NCBI GenBank assembly: GCA_964019415.1
Contig: OZ025869.1
Span: 8,721,214-8,785,213, forward strand
Direction: 5' to 3'
Source of the DNA: Ianthella basta
Taxonomy: Eukaryota > Porifera > Demospongiae > Verongiida > Ianthellidae
DNA: 64,000 bases
Of the stretch, positions 53,802 through 63,896 are shown one piece after another. A program made the translations under genes and the position numbers. Within the stretch, counting starts at the first letter, position 1. Each line of letters opens with the position of its first letter. The notes below the pieces were generated by a model, which searched no databases, was not told the origin of the DNA, and was given only the letters and a program-made list of their open reading frames with translations.

Positions 53802-54502
53802 GTTCTTGTTAGTCTTTGATTTCTTGTCAGCAAGTTGATGACTGTTACTAATAACGTCTATGGGCGATTATCGAGCGAAGTGTGAAATTGACATGGTTGC
53901 TAGACCATATTCTCTTCCACCCTGCGCGTAATGAGAAGTATGATCAAGCGGCTAGACTAGGTTACTCTCTAGTCTCGTGTAGCCAGACTGCCATTTTGGT
54001 CACGCGCAGACTGCACTCTCCCAAAAGATGTTCTAATTCGGACTTGGAACGAACTAATTTCCTCTTTTTGTTACGGCAGTCCACCAGAAGTTTGGACCAT
54101 TAGTAATTGATGACCCTATATTTGGATGCGAGGTGAACCAATTGCCACGTCTTCCAGTTTAAAGTTGCCGTCGTTCACAGAAAGCAGTACGCAGACAGAA
54201 TCTTAAGCCCTGTCTGCATTGCAAATGATGTCTTCAGCCGTTCCACCTCTCCTGTGAGTAGACGTATAAAACTCCTTACTTTAATTTGTTTGCATGTGCA
54301 CATGGAAGTTGATTTCTTGCTGCGTTCCCTCAGCTTCCAACTATAGGTACAGCTGTCATTGGTGCAATACGGTGACAGATTGCATCATTAGGGGCGGGTC
54401 ACACTACGGCAGAAACGACGGCGACGGTAACGTTTACGGTGACGGCAAAAAACGTGGTGAATCGGTCACACGCAATAATATTGTTCAGTGAACAAAGAGA
54501 AG

Positions 54503-55120
54503 ATGGCGTCTATTGTGTTGTTGTGGATCTATCTGTTCTCGCTGCTTTGGCATCGCGTTGCCCTTGGACATCGCAGGAATCGTCTTCGCGGCAGTTCATT
54601 TGCTGTTCGTCGCCAGCAGGCTTGGCGCAGGAGTCGTCGTGCATGGTTGCGCTTGCAATCCCAGTTCGCATTGGTTCTCCCCCCGTTCCAGGACGCAGCA
54701 CGCTCCATTTGAGCCCTGCGCCGTTTCTTGGCAGCACCAAGGCAGCAAGGCTTGTGGGAGAAAGACGTGTGCCTCCTCTGGAGAAGTATGGGGAGGAACT
54801 ATCCTGACTGGGAGGACAGCCAGTACTTGCAGCACTTTCGCGTGTCGAAGGATACGTTTTGGTTCCTTTCCCAGACATATGGCAAGCATTTCAAGAAAGA
54901 AGACACTCGTCTGAGGCGTGCAATACCTGCTGCCAAGAGATTAGCCATTGTCCTACACTGGCTAGCCCATGCGTCTAGCTTCTCTCAACTTGTTGCATTG
55001 TATGCCATTGGTAAATCAACAGTTGTGTCTATTGTGCACCAAGGCATAGACATTCTGCGTGAGAAGCTAACTCCAAATGCCAGGACTCTGCAGCTGCTTC
55101 GACGTCAATGTTCATATCGT
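54503..55120 (+). pseudogene. Harbinger transposase, N-terminal part only
   Basis: The frame starts at MASIVLLW, has one TGA at 54710-54712, then encodes CLLWRSMGRNYPDWEDSQYL, HFRVSKDTFWFLSQTYGKHF, then the HTH region RLAIVLHWLAHASSFSQLVA and LYAIGKSTVVSIVHQGIDIL. This is the PIF transposase region ahead of the DDE domain. The DDE catalytic domain is absent; the sequence runs straight into the opposing gene. Confidence 0.85.
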
Positions 55121-55415
55121 CTTCGCTATATTCTTTGCCTGTTTCGCCTTTTCTTTGGTAGTTTACGTACATTACCTTCACCTTCTTTATTACCGAGTCC
55201 AACTTGTTGCTGACTTCATTCTCACTGTACTTCCCAGGTCTGCCAAGCTCCTCTGAAACGTACGCGTTGAGGCGCGTGGTGGCTATGGCCTCTTTCTTCT
55301 TCCTCTTCAGCATTTTGCCACCGAATTCCTCAAGGATGTCTGCCCAAACATCTATGAGCCTTTTCTCCGTCTCAGAATCCCACTTCGCTCTCGGTTTCTT
55401 GCCCTTGGTTGCCAT
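55105..55415 (-). pseudogene. Harbinger MADF/Myb-like DNA-binding protein, 3'-truncated
   Basis: The minus strand encodes MATKGKKPRAKWDSETEKRL, IDVWADILEEFGG and GRPGKYSENEVSNKLDSVIK, KKVKVMYVNYQR: a SANT/MADF-type trihelix, the second protein of Harbinger elements. The open frame continues to 55029 only by running antisense through the transposase remnant, so the true C terminus is deleted. Confidence 0.8.
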
Positions 55416-55849
55416 TGTTCATCACTTCGCTCGCACAGATCCGAAATAACACTTACGACTACCGTCGACGTGATCGTTGCTGTGGCAGCCATTGTCACGT
55501 CGACGTTCGCGTCACGTCAGGGTCACGTTCACGTTCACGTTATGTAACGTGTAGTGTGACCGATAAAACGTCGCCGTACCGTTGCCGCCGCCGTCGTTTC
55601 TGCCGTAGTGTGACCGGGGCCTTAACCGTCTGCTTCGATCTACTGTAAGTCTTGTGAAGCACGTGGCAATTGATTAACCTTGTGCCCAAATATGGGGTCA
55701 TCATTTACCAGTGGTCTGAACTTCCGGTGGACCGCCAAAACAGAAGGAGGAAGTTAGTCCCCAGACCATCTTGGGAGGGCAGAGTCTGTGCATGACCAAA
55801 ATGGCGGTCTGGCTACATTAGACTAGATACTCTCCTCATTTGTGCTCAC

Positions 55850-56735
55850 CTTTCCATTGAATTTTCAGGTGTTCTTGCTTGGGGAAAACACTGGCCACCT
55901 TGGACAAAATTCTCCAAGGGAGAGAGGACATGCAGCAGGGAAGGGAAATTGCTGGACTTCAAAGTGATCTTTGCCCCACTTTCGATGAAGGAATGCCTTG
56001 ACAGTGATGACAGGCTCACATGGAGACTTCATGGCCACCAGAACAATGGGCTCTGAGTATGAGTAGCTCTGCTGTTATCTCATGATCAGTGATGCTGGGT
56101 GATTCCTTGCTCATATCGCTCTGTACGGCCCATGGGCTACTGCTACCCGCAGCAAGCCGCCTCCACTTGGTCTCTTATTAGCACCAGGTAAGCCATATTA
56201 CTCGCATTATGTGTAACATATTACCGTGCTGTCTATGTAGGGATGGCGGTGGTTGTTCGTATTCTGTAATACAAACTGTAATAACTTGGTTCCAGTCGAG
56301 TTGCAACAACTTCTCCACACTCAACTCAAATCAATGAACAGCAGTGCACACAGTCCACAAGCACTATAGACTAACTAGTACGCAACTTACCAATTGCAGA
56401 TCTGCACTAAAAAACAATTACAAGGCAAGCATATGCAATTAAAACAAGTACACCACGCAAGTGAAACTACCATCGTATATGGTGAAAGACCTGCGAAGAA
56501 GGCTACCCAAGAGAAAGTATGTGCTACATACAACACAGTACTACCTTCCGTGAGCGCGCTTTACTTTCCGCGAAAGCGCACGCTCAGGCAGAAAATGACC
56601 TTGACATTTCCTCGTTTTATCTTCTTCCTCTTCTCTTTATTCTTCTTCTCTGACAGCAGTAGCGCACGAACCACAATGAGAAGAAGGAAACCTTTACCAC
56701 AGTATTCTTCACCCTACAACTGGCTGTATTCCTTT
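55850..56735. other. No recognised gene
   Basis: Short unassigned frames. A small GC-rich inverted repeat (gagcgcgctt...aagcgcacgctc) lies near 56550-56590. It may include the lost or diverged 3' LTR of the adjacent Gypsy element, but no LTR pair was recognised. Confidence 0.35.
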
Positions 56736-56740
56736 GTAGG

Positions 56741-58045
56741 TTAGAAACTGCCGATGTTAGTGAGTGGGATGACTTTTGGCCATCGTGTGAGTCGATCCAC
56801 ACATGTAAGCAGGTGGGTATAGCCTTGTGAGTGAGGTAGCGGTCCAACCAGGTCGACGTGGACATGTTCAAAATGGGCGTCCGGGGTAAGGAGTGGGGGA
56901 GACTGCATGGGTCTGAACCTTGGATTGCTGACAATTGATACAGGCTCGTGTCCACTGTCAGATGTTGGCATTGATCCGTGGCCATACGAATCTTGAACTG
57001 AGGAGACGCCGGGTTGCTCGTACTCCTGGATGGGAGAGGCCATGAAAATGGTCAAAAATGGGACGTTGAAGGGCTGGGTGGGACATAGGGACGGAGTGTG
57101 CCTGTAGACATGTCACAGAGTAGGGTGACATCTGTGGTGGGAAGGGGGACTGGCTGAAGGTCTAGTGAGGTGGAAGCGGCTGTTGTTGCACTGTTGTCCT
57201 CACGTTGTGCCGCTGCCAGGGAGTGGAAATCCCAGGACGGATTGGAGGCGTGCTCCAGAGCGTCGATGTCCATGTGGGAGAGGGTGTCAGCTGCGGCATT
57301 GACATGTCCTGGCAAGTGTCGTATGTCTGACGTGAACTGTGCAATGAAGTCCAGGTAACAAGCTTGCCTAGGAGAGTGCTTGTCTGGCCGGGCGAGGAGG
57401 ACAAACGTGAGGGGCTTGTGGTCGGTGTAGACATAGAAGTCATGGCCTTCTATGATGTGTTGGAAATGTTTGATGGCCAGGTAAATAGCCAACAACTCAC
57501 GGTCAAATGTGCTGTAACGCGTCTGTGCTGGTGTTAGCTTTCGCGAAAAGTAGGCAATGGGGCACCACGTGTTGCCTAGTCGCTGCTACAATACTGTGCC
57601 CACTGCTGCATTGGAGGCGTCCGAGAGGGTGCAGGTAGGGGCATGGGGGCTTGGATGTACCAGTAGGCTAGCATCGGCGAGGGCATCCTTGACAGCATGG
57701 AAGGCTGCAGTAGCTGTGTCAGTCCAGGGCAGAGGGGTGTTGCCCTTGGGAGCACTCTTGAGTAGGTCCTGTAGGGGCTAAAGGATCTGTGCACAATTAG
57801 GTACAAACCGGTGATAGAAGTTCACTATACCCAAGAATTCATGCAATTTGCGCTGAGTGGGCGGGAGGGGGAACTCATGGATAGCTCATACCCTGCCCTC
57901 AAGGGGGCGGATGCCATGTTGATCCACGTGGAAGCCCAGGAAGTCGAGGGAGGCAGCACTGAAGACACACTTCTCCAAGTTGATCCGTAGACCATGGTCC
58001 TGTAGTCTGGAGAACACCTGCTGGAGATGAGTTGCCACTAGTGGC
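56741..58045 (-). pseudogene. Gypsy pol remnant: RT thumb, RNase H, partial integrase
   Basis: The minus strand encodes HLQQVFSRLQDHGLRINLEK, CVFSAASLDFLGFHVDQHGI, FPLPPTQRKLHEFLGIVNFYHRF-type RT thumb, LSDASNAAVGTVL and FDRELLAIYLAIKHFQH (RNase H), YTDHKPLTF, then AHFEHVHVDLVGPLP and LLTCVDRLTRWP (integrase core start, first Asp). The RT palm with YxDD and the protease are missing: gag sequence abuts the RT thumb at about 58035. Several stops and shifts, for example near 57778 and 57590. Most of the integrase is gone. Confidence 0.88.
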
Positions 58046-58883
58046 TGGTCGGGTCGTTTCCCTGGAAGGTGCAGGGCGGGCAACACTTGCGGGCCTGGGC
58101 TCCAAAATGCTTGTAGTACCAGCAATAAGGGGAGGAGCTAGATGAGCGTGACGCGGATCGCGAGGATTGGCGTGAGGAGGAGCGGGGCTGACGTTGTGGT
58201 GTGGGCGAATCCTGGGAGGGAAGTTGGGGCGACTCCAAGGCAGCAACCAAATGGGTCAGGGTGTCGGTCAGCTGACGGACTTCATCCACAGATGTGCTGG
58301 GGGTAGAGATGGGTGCAACTGTGGGTGGGCTGGAGACCTCCACTATCCTATCCGCCATCTCAGCGAGCTGAACAAGGGACAGGGTGGAGGCAGATGAAGC
58401 TAAAACCATGCAGGCTGTTGAAGGTAGGCGCTGTAAGAACAACTTGCGTACGAAAGCACTGTCAGGTGCAGGACCAGTATCCCCCAGGAGCTGCTGCATT
58501 CGGCGGAGCAGCTGGGAGGGTGTGCGATCTCCCAATTCCTCGGCGGTGAGTAGCTGTTGTAGCCTTCTTTGTTCCGAGGCTTCAGTGTGTTTGATCAAGG
58601 CCTGCTTCAGCTGATCATACAGATGGTCGTCGGGTGGGTGCAGGATAAAGTCTTGAACCACTGTTGTGATGTCAGGGGCTAAAGCCGCGATAACATGGTC
58701 AAAGCGTGTCCATTGTTGCATAATACCATGGCACGTAAACTGCGCCTCCACTTGTACAAACCAAACGGCAGGGTCTGCAGGCCAGAAGGGAGGGATCCTC
58801 AGGGCCAAGGCGGAGATGGTGACAGGCGGCTCCTGTGGTGGCTGTGCTGGAGGTTGTTCCTCTGGTGGAAGCTGTTCGGCCAT
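58038..58883 (-). CDS. Gypsy gag-like protein, open 281 codons
   Basis: It starts MAEQLPPEEQPPAQPP, followed by the retrotransposon gag core (IPPFWPADPAVWFVQVEAQF, LGDRTPSQLLRRMQQLLGD, RKLFLQRLPSTACMVLAS), then a Ser/Arg-rich stretch and a zinc-knuckle-like CWYYKHFGAQARKCCPPCTF. The frame is uninterrupted to a stop at 58038, but the C terminus is defined by the deletion that removed protease. Encoded on minus with the pol remnant downstream. A ttggtgacctgg-type primer-binding-like site lies near 59000-59015. Confidence 0.85.
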   Translation of the reverse strand: MAEQLPPEEQPPAQPPQEPPVTISALALRIPPFWPADPAVWFVQVEAQFTCHGIMQQWTRFDHVIAALAPDITTVVQDFILHPPDDHLYDQLKQALIKHTEASEQRRLQQLLTAEELGDRTPSQLLRRMQQLLGDTGPAPDSAFVRKLFLQRLPSTACMVLASSASTLSLVQLAEMADRIVEVSSPPTVAPISTPSTSVDEVRQLTDTLTHLVAALESPQLPSQDSPTPQRQPRSSSRQSSRSASRSSSSSPYCWYYKHFGAQARKCCPPCTFQGNDPTSH

Positions 58884-59402
58884 GGGGTGACGTCACTCAG
58901 GGAAGGGCACTGGGTCGAGTGGGATAGTTGTGAGAGTTCACGGAAGTAGCTGTTCGCGAGATAAGCAGTGTTCGCGGGAAGTAGCTGTTCACAGGATCAT
59001 GTCCAGGTCACCAATGTGGTCGCGGGTCGCGGAGTCGAAGTCAATGCAACCAAAACAACACACATGACTTCCAAGAACATTAACTGACTGTACATGAGGT
59101 AACTGCCACAACTGCGCATGCGTGGGACATGTAACATGACGAAAACAATGTGTGTGTGTATGTGTGTGAGTTCCTTAGTTACAGGAAATTACCGTGTGAA
59201 AATGTGAATAGTACAGGTAGGCAACAAAACCAAATTGACATGCACACTACAGTGCTAGCCCACACCTTGAGATCCAGGACTACAGAAATAACGTCTAAAA
59301 CCTGCACCAATGTCCTATGGTTGTGGGTTAGCATGTAGCTACAACTTAGCTAGCTACACACTAAACAAGTACAGAAACTAGAAATAATCAAAATTCTACA
59401 AA

Positions 59403-59602
59403 AATAGCAAGGATGTAGGGATGGCATAATAAGGACAAAAACAAGTAAATGCTGCTACATACACAATGAAGCATTAACAAAGCTCCCTACATGCAAGAAT
59501 GTAGCACCATCTTTGAATGTAGGCACCATTGTTAATGCTTCATTGTGTAGCAGCATTTACTTGTTTTTGTCCTTTTTACACCATCCCTACATCCTTGCTA
59601 TT
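59403..59602. mobile_element. 200-bp hairpin MITE
   Basis: Arms aatagcaaggatgtagggat...caatgaagcattaac and gttaatgcttcattg...ccctacatccttgctatt pair along about 75 bases each, with an inner region that also contains catctttgaatgtag. No open frame. Confidence 0.9.
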
Positions 59603-59639
59603 GATTCTTTGCTGAAAATTTATTTGTAAAAGAGTTCTG

Positions 59640-60420
59640 CCACCGCATGTGGGTTATGGCACTATGTAAAGAATGGGGCATGTTTGCGGCCGATTTTTTA
59701 CCTCCGTATTTTTTTATCTCCTGCAAGCTTTGTTCAGTCGACGTCAGGCGAGTACCAGAAGAAAGAACAACTTCAGCTCTCTACGTCTTCGTATGATATG
59801 TGCTGATGGCGCCTTGCCTCACTGAGTAATGTCACCGCTAACGAAGCCATCAAATTAGCGAGAAATATCTTTCTGGCTATTGGAGGAACATCTAAACAGA
59901 ACAAATAGATTTAAATTAAATTAATCTGTTCATACACATGCAATCTAACTTTTGCATGCATGCATTGTTGTTAAACTAATCCTATCCAAAGTTACAGCAA
60001 GAAAACTAACTTTCATTTCTCTCTGGCCAACTTCTACGCCTTGTAACTCCTCTCAGGAAGCGAAAACGAACTATGCATGCATGGAAAAGTTAGATAATTT
60101 CCTTAGCTGCCAGATACGACGTTCTAGGACGATTTCTTTCCTAAAATAATCGCAGATCATGCGCACATCACATGACATTGCGCACGTAGCTGTGGTAACA
60201 GAGGAATTCACACCTTTATGTTATCGTTTGCCTTATGTAAACAGAACTGCCATAACCTACAAGTGACAGATAGTGTGCCATAGGCTAGTTTATACATCAG
60301 TGAGCGTAAATACTATTGCTGTGCTCATCACAGTAGTTCAACTGCTAGTCCACCACTGCAGCATAGACAGGATGCATTTAGTAAGCTACAGTAAACTGCA
60401 AAACTGCATACTGCAGTGAA
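59640..60420. other. No recognised gene
   Basis: Unassigned AT-rich sequence with several atgcatgc tracts; only short frames. Confidence 0.35.
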
Positions 60421-60427
60421 CACTAAC

Positions 60428-60551
60428 CCACAATCTCTCCTTTCAACTTCAAATTGCCAATAGGGGATCCTTCTGGAGGAGTCATTTCACTGATGATTTT
60501 CAAGCTAAAGTTTCCAACTCTCTTATCTGTCTCAGTGTAATAGATTGCCAT
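60428..60551 (-). other. Candidate first coding exon overlapping an X-box
   Basis: The minus strand opens at an ATG (60549-60551) and encodes 41 residues (MAIYYTETDKRVGNFSLKII, SEMTPPEGSPIGNLKLKG) ending at a possible donor g|gttagt. The start codon lies within ATTGCCATGGTAAC (60544-60557), a good RFX X-box. Further exons to the left were not found; family unrecognised. Confidence 0.3.
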
Positions 60552-60654
60552 GGTAACGTGCGTCTAAACGATGTTTCTAAACATTGTAGACATCCAGGTG
60601 TTGTTTTGCGCCGTGGTCTATTTCGTTCAGCCGTGTTCTAATTCGATGCGTGAC

Positions 60655-60770
60655 GTTTGCACTTATGCTCTAAATACCGATTTAGAGCATGGGCATGGCA
60701 CGCGCAGCGTTTGCGCTATGCACTAAATACTGATTAAGAGCATGGGTGTGGCTTAGGCCCGTGGTCTATA
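60655..60770. repeat. Imperfect direct repeat with small palindromes
   Basis: tgctctaaataccgatttagagcatgggc is an internal palindrome, and gcactaaatactgattaagagcatggg repeats it 60 bases later; cgtggtctat occurs on both sides (60611 and 60760). Similar TTTAGAGCA ends occur in the hairpin at 61189-61315. Confidence 0.55.
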
Positions 60771-61188
60771 GCAGAGAAACTGCAGCTGTGATAAGCAATA
60801 GTAGCTAACGCCATAACATACAATGCACAGGTCACCCGGCTCACTTGTTTTGTCGAGAAACGGGTAAAGCAACAATCCGGCTACGAACCAGAGCCGAGAA
60901 AGTAACTGGTTAGCTATGAGCTGGGAACAGGCTTTGGTTAAAGACACCGCTATGGGAAACACTGTGGCTGACGTGACTGACAGTGAGTAAGCTTACACTT
61001 AACTGACACGCCGTATCCATTGCCAACCTGTAGGAAATATCCGCTGCGAGATAAACAACCAAACTTGAGACCTGAATCACACGACATTTTCTCCACCACT
61101 GTCAGGAGTAGCTACTACTTCCAGAAGATGAGTAGGTAAACTGATTTGCTGCCATCTCCTCACCCAATCATTTGGGATCTATAACACT

Positions 61189-61315
61189 TAAATGCTGACC
61201 AATTGGTGTCTGAAGATTTAGACCATTCGGCACACGGGTGCTTCGCACCCTCGGGCCTTCGCACCCTCGGGCCTTGTGCTCTAAATCTCAGAGACACCTC
61301 TTGATCAGCATTTAA
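61189..61315. mobile_element. 127-bp hairpin MITE with GC-rich loop
   Basis: Arms ttaaatgctgaccaattggtgtctgaagattta and taaatctcagagacacctcttgatcagcatttaa pair. The loop contains a 17-bp direct repeat (ttcgcaccctcgggcc) that can also form cacgggtgcttcgcaccc. The following 61316-62190 shows no recognisable gene. Confidence 0.8.
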
Positions 61316-62159
61316 CTATTACGTAGATAATGTGGTTCTCATATTCACCATCCAAGCTCATGATGGAAAGTGTTACTGCCTCCTACATTCTGATGCTTGG
61401 TTTTATACAAAGTTCATGACAAGGAAGCCGGAACGATTACTCAGGAAGTGACGCTTCACAGATTGTGACTATCATAAAACATATCTTATTATTATAACAA
61501 TATAATGTGGCTTTGTAATAACAGGAAGTAATCAAATGCAATTGCAGATTGTGATATCTTCGGTGATATTGTTACAAGTCAATCACAATCAATGATCAAA
61601 CAAGTACTACACTGGACAACTACAACTCAACCGAAACAAGTCCAACAACAGTAGCTAACACTCAGTCTATCCACAACCAGTGCAAACACTCAGGACTCAA
61701 ATGTGACTAAGGTGAGTACATGTGATCTGTATAAAACCATAGCACTTAATAACAACTTAACTGATCATACCCAAAGGTAAGTGAGGTGAGTGCACATAGT
61801 CACATACACAATCATAACACGGATCAGCCGATACATAATAATAGGAAGTAGCGAATTAAAATGGGGTATGGGATATGGGGGGGCTGACTAACAGGTAAGG
61901 CGTGAAGAGGATTAGCCGGCTGCAACACCATTTTGTGAGAGGGGTTGAGTTGCCTACTTAAAAGGTTGGGGTTCATGTTGTGAATGTGAGTCTGTCGGTG
62001 AGTCTATTGTCTTAGGTTTGTACAGTTTAAGATACTTATATCCAGTTAATAGCTCAGACTACTAGCTGTAACTAACTACTGCAGTGAAAGAGAGTGCATG
62101 TTCATTGCATTCATGCCATCAAATAAGTATGTATTGTGTTTGCTTGAATGGACACCGTG

Positions 62160-62640
62160 GCTACAATTATTTTCAGGTCCAGAGGATGTGGCGTCTATTT
62201 GAAGGTGGCTACTATTTGAGGTAAGTTTTCTACTTTCACTTCATTGATCCACAGAGTCAGCAATTTTTCGACTTCTGGTAGTGCAGCTTTGCGACCTGCC
62301 TCATACAGCCGCTTCCTCTTCACCGGGAGCTTCTCCAAGTCTTTCTTTTGTTTCTTCCACTTGCAAATTCTCTTTTTATCAATCCCATGCATCCGGGCAG
62401 CCGCTCTGTTACTACACTGCGAGGCATAGTTGATAACTTCAGTTTAAATGCGGCGTAGAATGTTCTCTTCTTCTTTACCATGGCAGCTGTTATTCCCAGT
62501 CCTTCAATTGGTGCTTCGAATGTGGTGTTCATTTGAGGGCGGCTACTATTTTGCTTTGCTCTTCTTTAAGTGCAATGTCAATTCGAGGGCGGCCACTAAA
62601 CAGGCAGTGGCGTCTATTTGAGCAGATACGGTAGTTATGG
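62160..62640 (-). pseudogene. Pogo/Tigger-like element N-terminal HTH fragment
   Basis: In two minus frames it reads KKKRTFYAAFKLKLS, then ARMHGIDKKRICKWKKQKKD, LEKLPVKRKRLYEAGRKAAL, PEVEKLLTLWINEV: the Psq-type helix-turn-helix and start of the CENP-B domain of pogo transposases. A frame shift separates the two parts and the DDE domain is missing. Flanks repeat a gtctatttgaaggtggctact/ttgagggcggctactatt motif. Confidence 0.75.
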
Positions 62641-63252
62641 TCACAGTATGCATTGTTTGTGAATGACTAATGTGCGCTTTTTGCCGTGCTAAATGTTGCA
62701 GTGTATCCTCCCTCCACCTATTCCCCCACTCGTTGCCACACCTTTCTCCCTGTCCCTGTTCTCTCTTGTCCCTCTGTTCCACACATGTTCCCTCACATGT
62801 TCCCTATCCCCTTTACCCTAGTTCCTCTACTGGCTCCACATTTCCAGCTATCCCCTTTTCCCCACTTGTCCCACCAGCAACATTGCACAGGCCTGCCGAA
62901 AGGACACCAAGGGAATATCAGTGTCAGCTCTAGCTGCTAGCCCCATCTCGTTGTGTGGGAGCAGAAGAAAAATCCCCACGTGATGAGAAGTAGGGACTAG
63001 TAGCTAGACTGTCAGCTCTGCCATATTCCGCCATATTGTACAAGTGTTGTCTGTCCACTTTCCATCCCCATTATCTGAAGAAGACCATGCATCTAACAGT
63101 GTCCAACCACTGGAGCAAATACACTAATTATTTTATGGTCAGGTCCAATATTGTACATAATCATTATCAAACATTCCACAATCAGAACAAATGTTGTCAT
63201 AACTAATACTAATTTGGTGTGCCTTAACACTGCATTGGGGTTAAATGCAAAA

Positions 63253-63777
63253 TTACTTAATCCACATTATAATGGTAACAATTACTGACACAAGAACCAA
63301 TGAACAAAGTGGTTGTATCTTGAACACTGCTGATGGCTGTGTCAATTCTTCTGGAAGAGCTGCAATAAAAGCAGTAGTGTTATTCAATTGTGTGTTCAAA
63401 GGATTCAGCTGCTGGATAAATGACGATCTTAGATCTCGAATATCTGTGTCCAATCCATCAACAATAATGTCAGGGTTGCTGTCCAGAGCATCTGCTCCAA
63501 ACTGCACCGTACTAGTGCTGACTGTTCTTAGCACAAGTTCAGTGCGAGCCCAACACGCTCCACTGCTCACTGCTGAGCCACAGTGCCGGGACACAAACGT
63601 TTCTGAAATGCCGTTAAATTTGTCAAGGACACTTGCCTTCAAGCCTTGGAAAATTGGCTCATATAAATGATTGAAGAGAGAAGGAAGAACAGCACTGTTC
63701 AGAGTACCTGCTGCCACCGACTGAGAAATATCTGATGCAGGCTTCACCAAGGTGGGTGGACTTGGGCACCGATTCAA
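63253..63777 (-). CDS. Terminal exon of an unidentified membrane-anchored protein
   Basis: After acceptor cttgtcttgcag the minus strand encodes 174 residues beginning LNRCPSPPTLVKPASDISQS in phase 0. The body is Ser/Thr-rich and amphipathic with three Cys and one NNT sequon, and the C terminus is a hydrophobic helix (CSLVLVSVIVTIIMWIK) running to the stop. This fits a C-terminally anchored surface protein, or a GPI-type signal, since nothing follows the helix. Earlier exons lie beyond 63840 and outside the window. Family not recognised. Confidence 0.55.
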   Translation of the reverse strand: MNRCPSPPTLVKPASDISQSVAAGTLNSAVLPSLFNHLYEPIFQGLKASVLDKFNGISETFVSRHCGSAVSSGACWARTELVLRTVSTSTVQFGADALDSNPDIIVDGLDTDIRDLRSSFIQQLNPLNTQLNNTTAFIAALPEELTQPSAVFKIQPLCSLVLVSVIVTIIMWIK

Positions 63778-63896
63778 CTGCAAGACAAGGTACAAACACA
63801 ACATGCAGTAATAATTACTGACGAGCAATGCATTGCAGCTGGTTACTACTACACCTCACACTGCACAATTGAATCAAATATGGGTGAGGTGCATAA

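Larger units (their letters stand above)
54391..55621. mobile_element. PIF/Harbinger deletion derivative with TTA target duplication
   Basis: TIRs begin ggggcgggtcacactacggc at left and end gccgtagtgtgaccggggcc at right; the shared inner part ggtcacactacggcagaaac continues into gacggcg. The 3-bp TTA is duplicated (54388-54390 and 55622-55624), as expected for this superfamily. It holds the two genes of the superfamily in convergent order, both truncated at a central deletion near 55090-55120. Confidence 0.93.
53960..55835. mobile_element. Fold-back element with about 190-bp inverted repeats, hosting a Harbinger
   Basis: Left arm 53960-54152 and right arm 55651-55835 are diverged inverted copies (gtagccagactgccattttggtca against gtagccagaccgccattttg read on minus; aattgccacgt at the inner end of both). 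The Harbinger element 54391-55621 lies between them. Confidence 0.75.

Noticed and set aside
54510..54914. Alternative frames (both strands) over the Harbinger transposase
   Set aside because: Shadows of the transposase frame, which carries the family motifs.
62670..62940. Pro/Ser/Leu-rich plus frames
   Set aside because: CT-rich low-complexity sequence opens two frames at once; no domain or splice support that distinguishes either.
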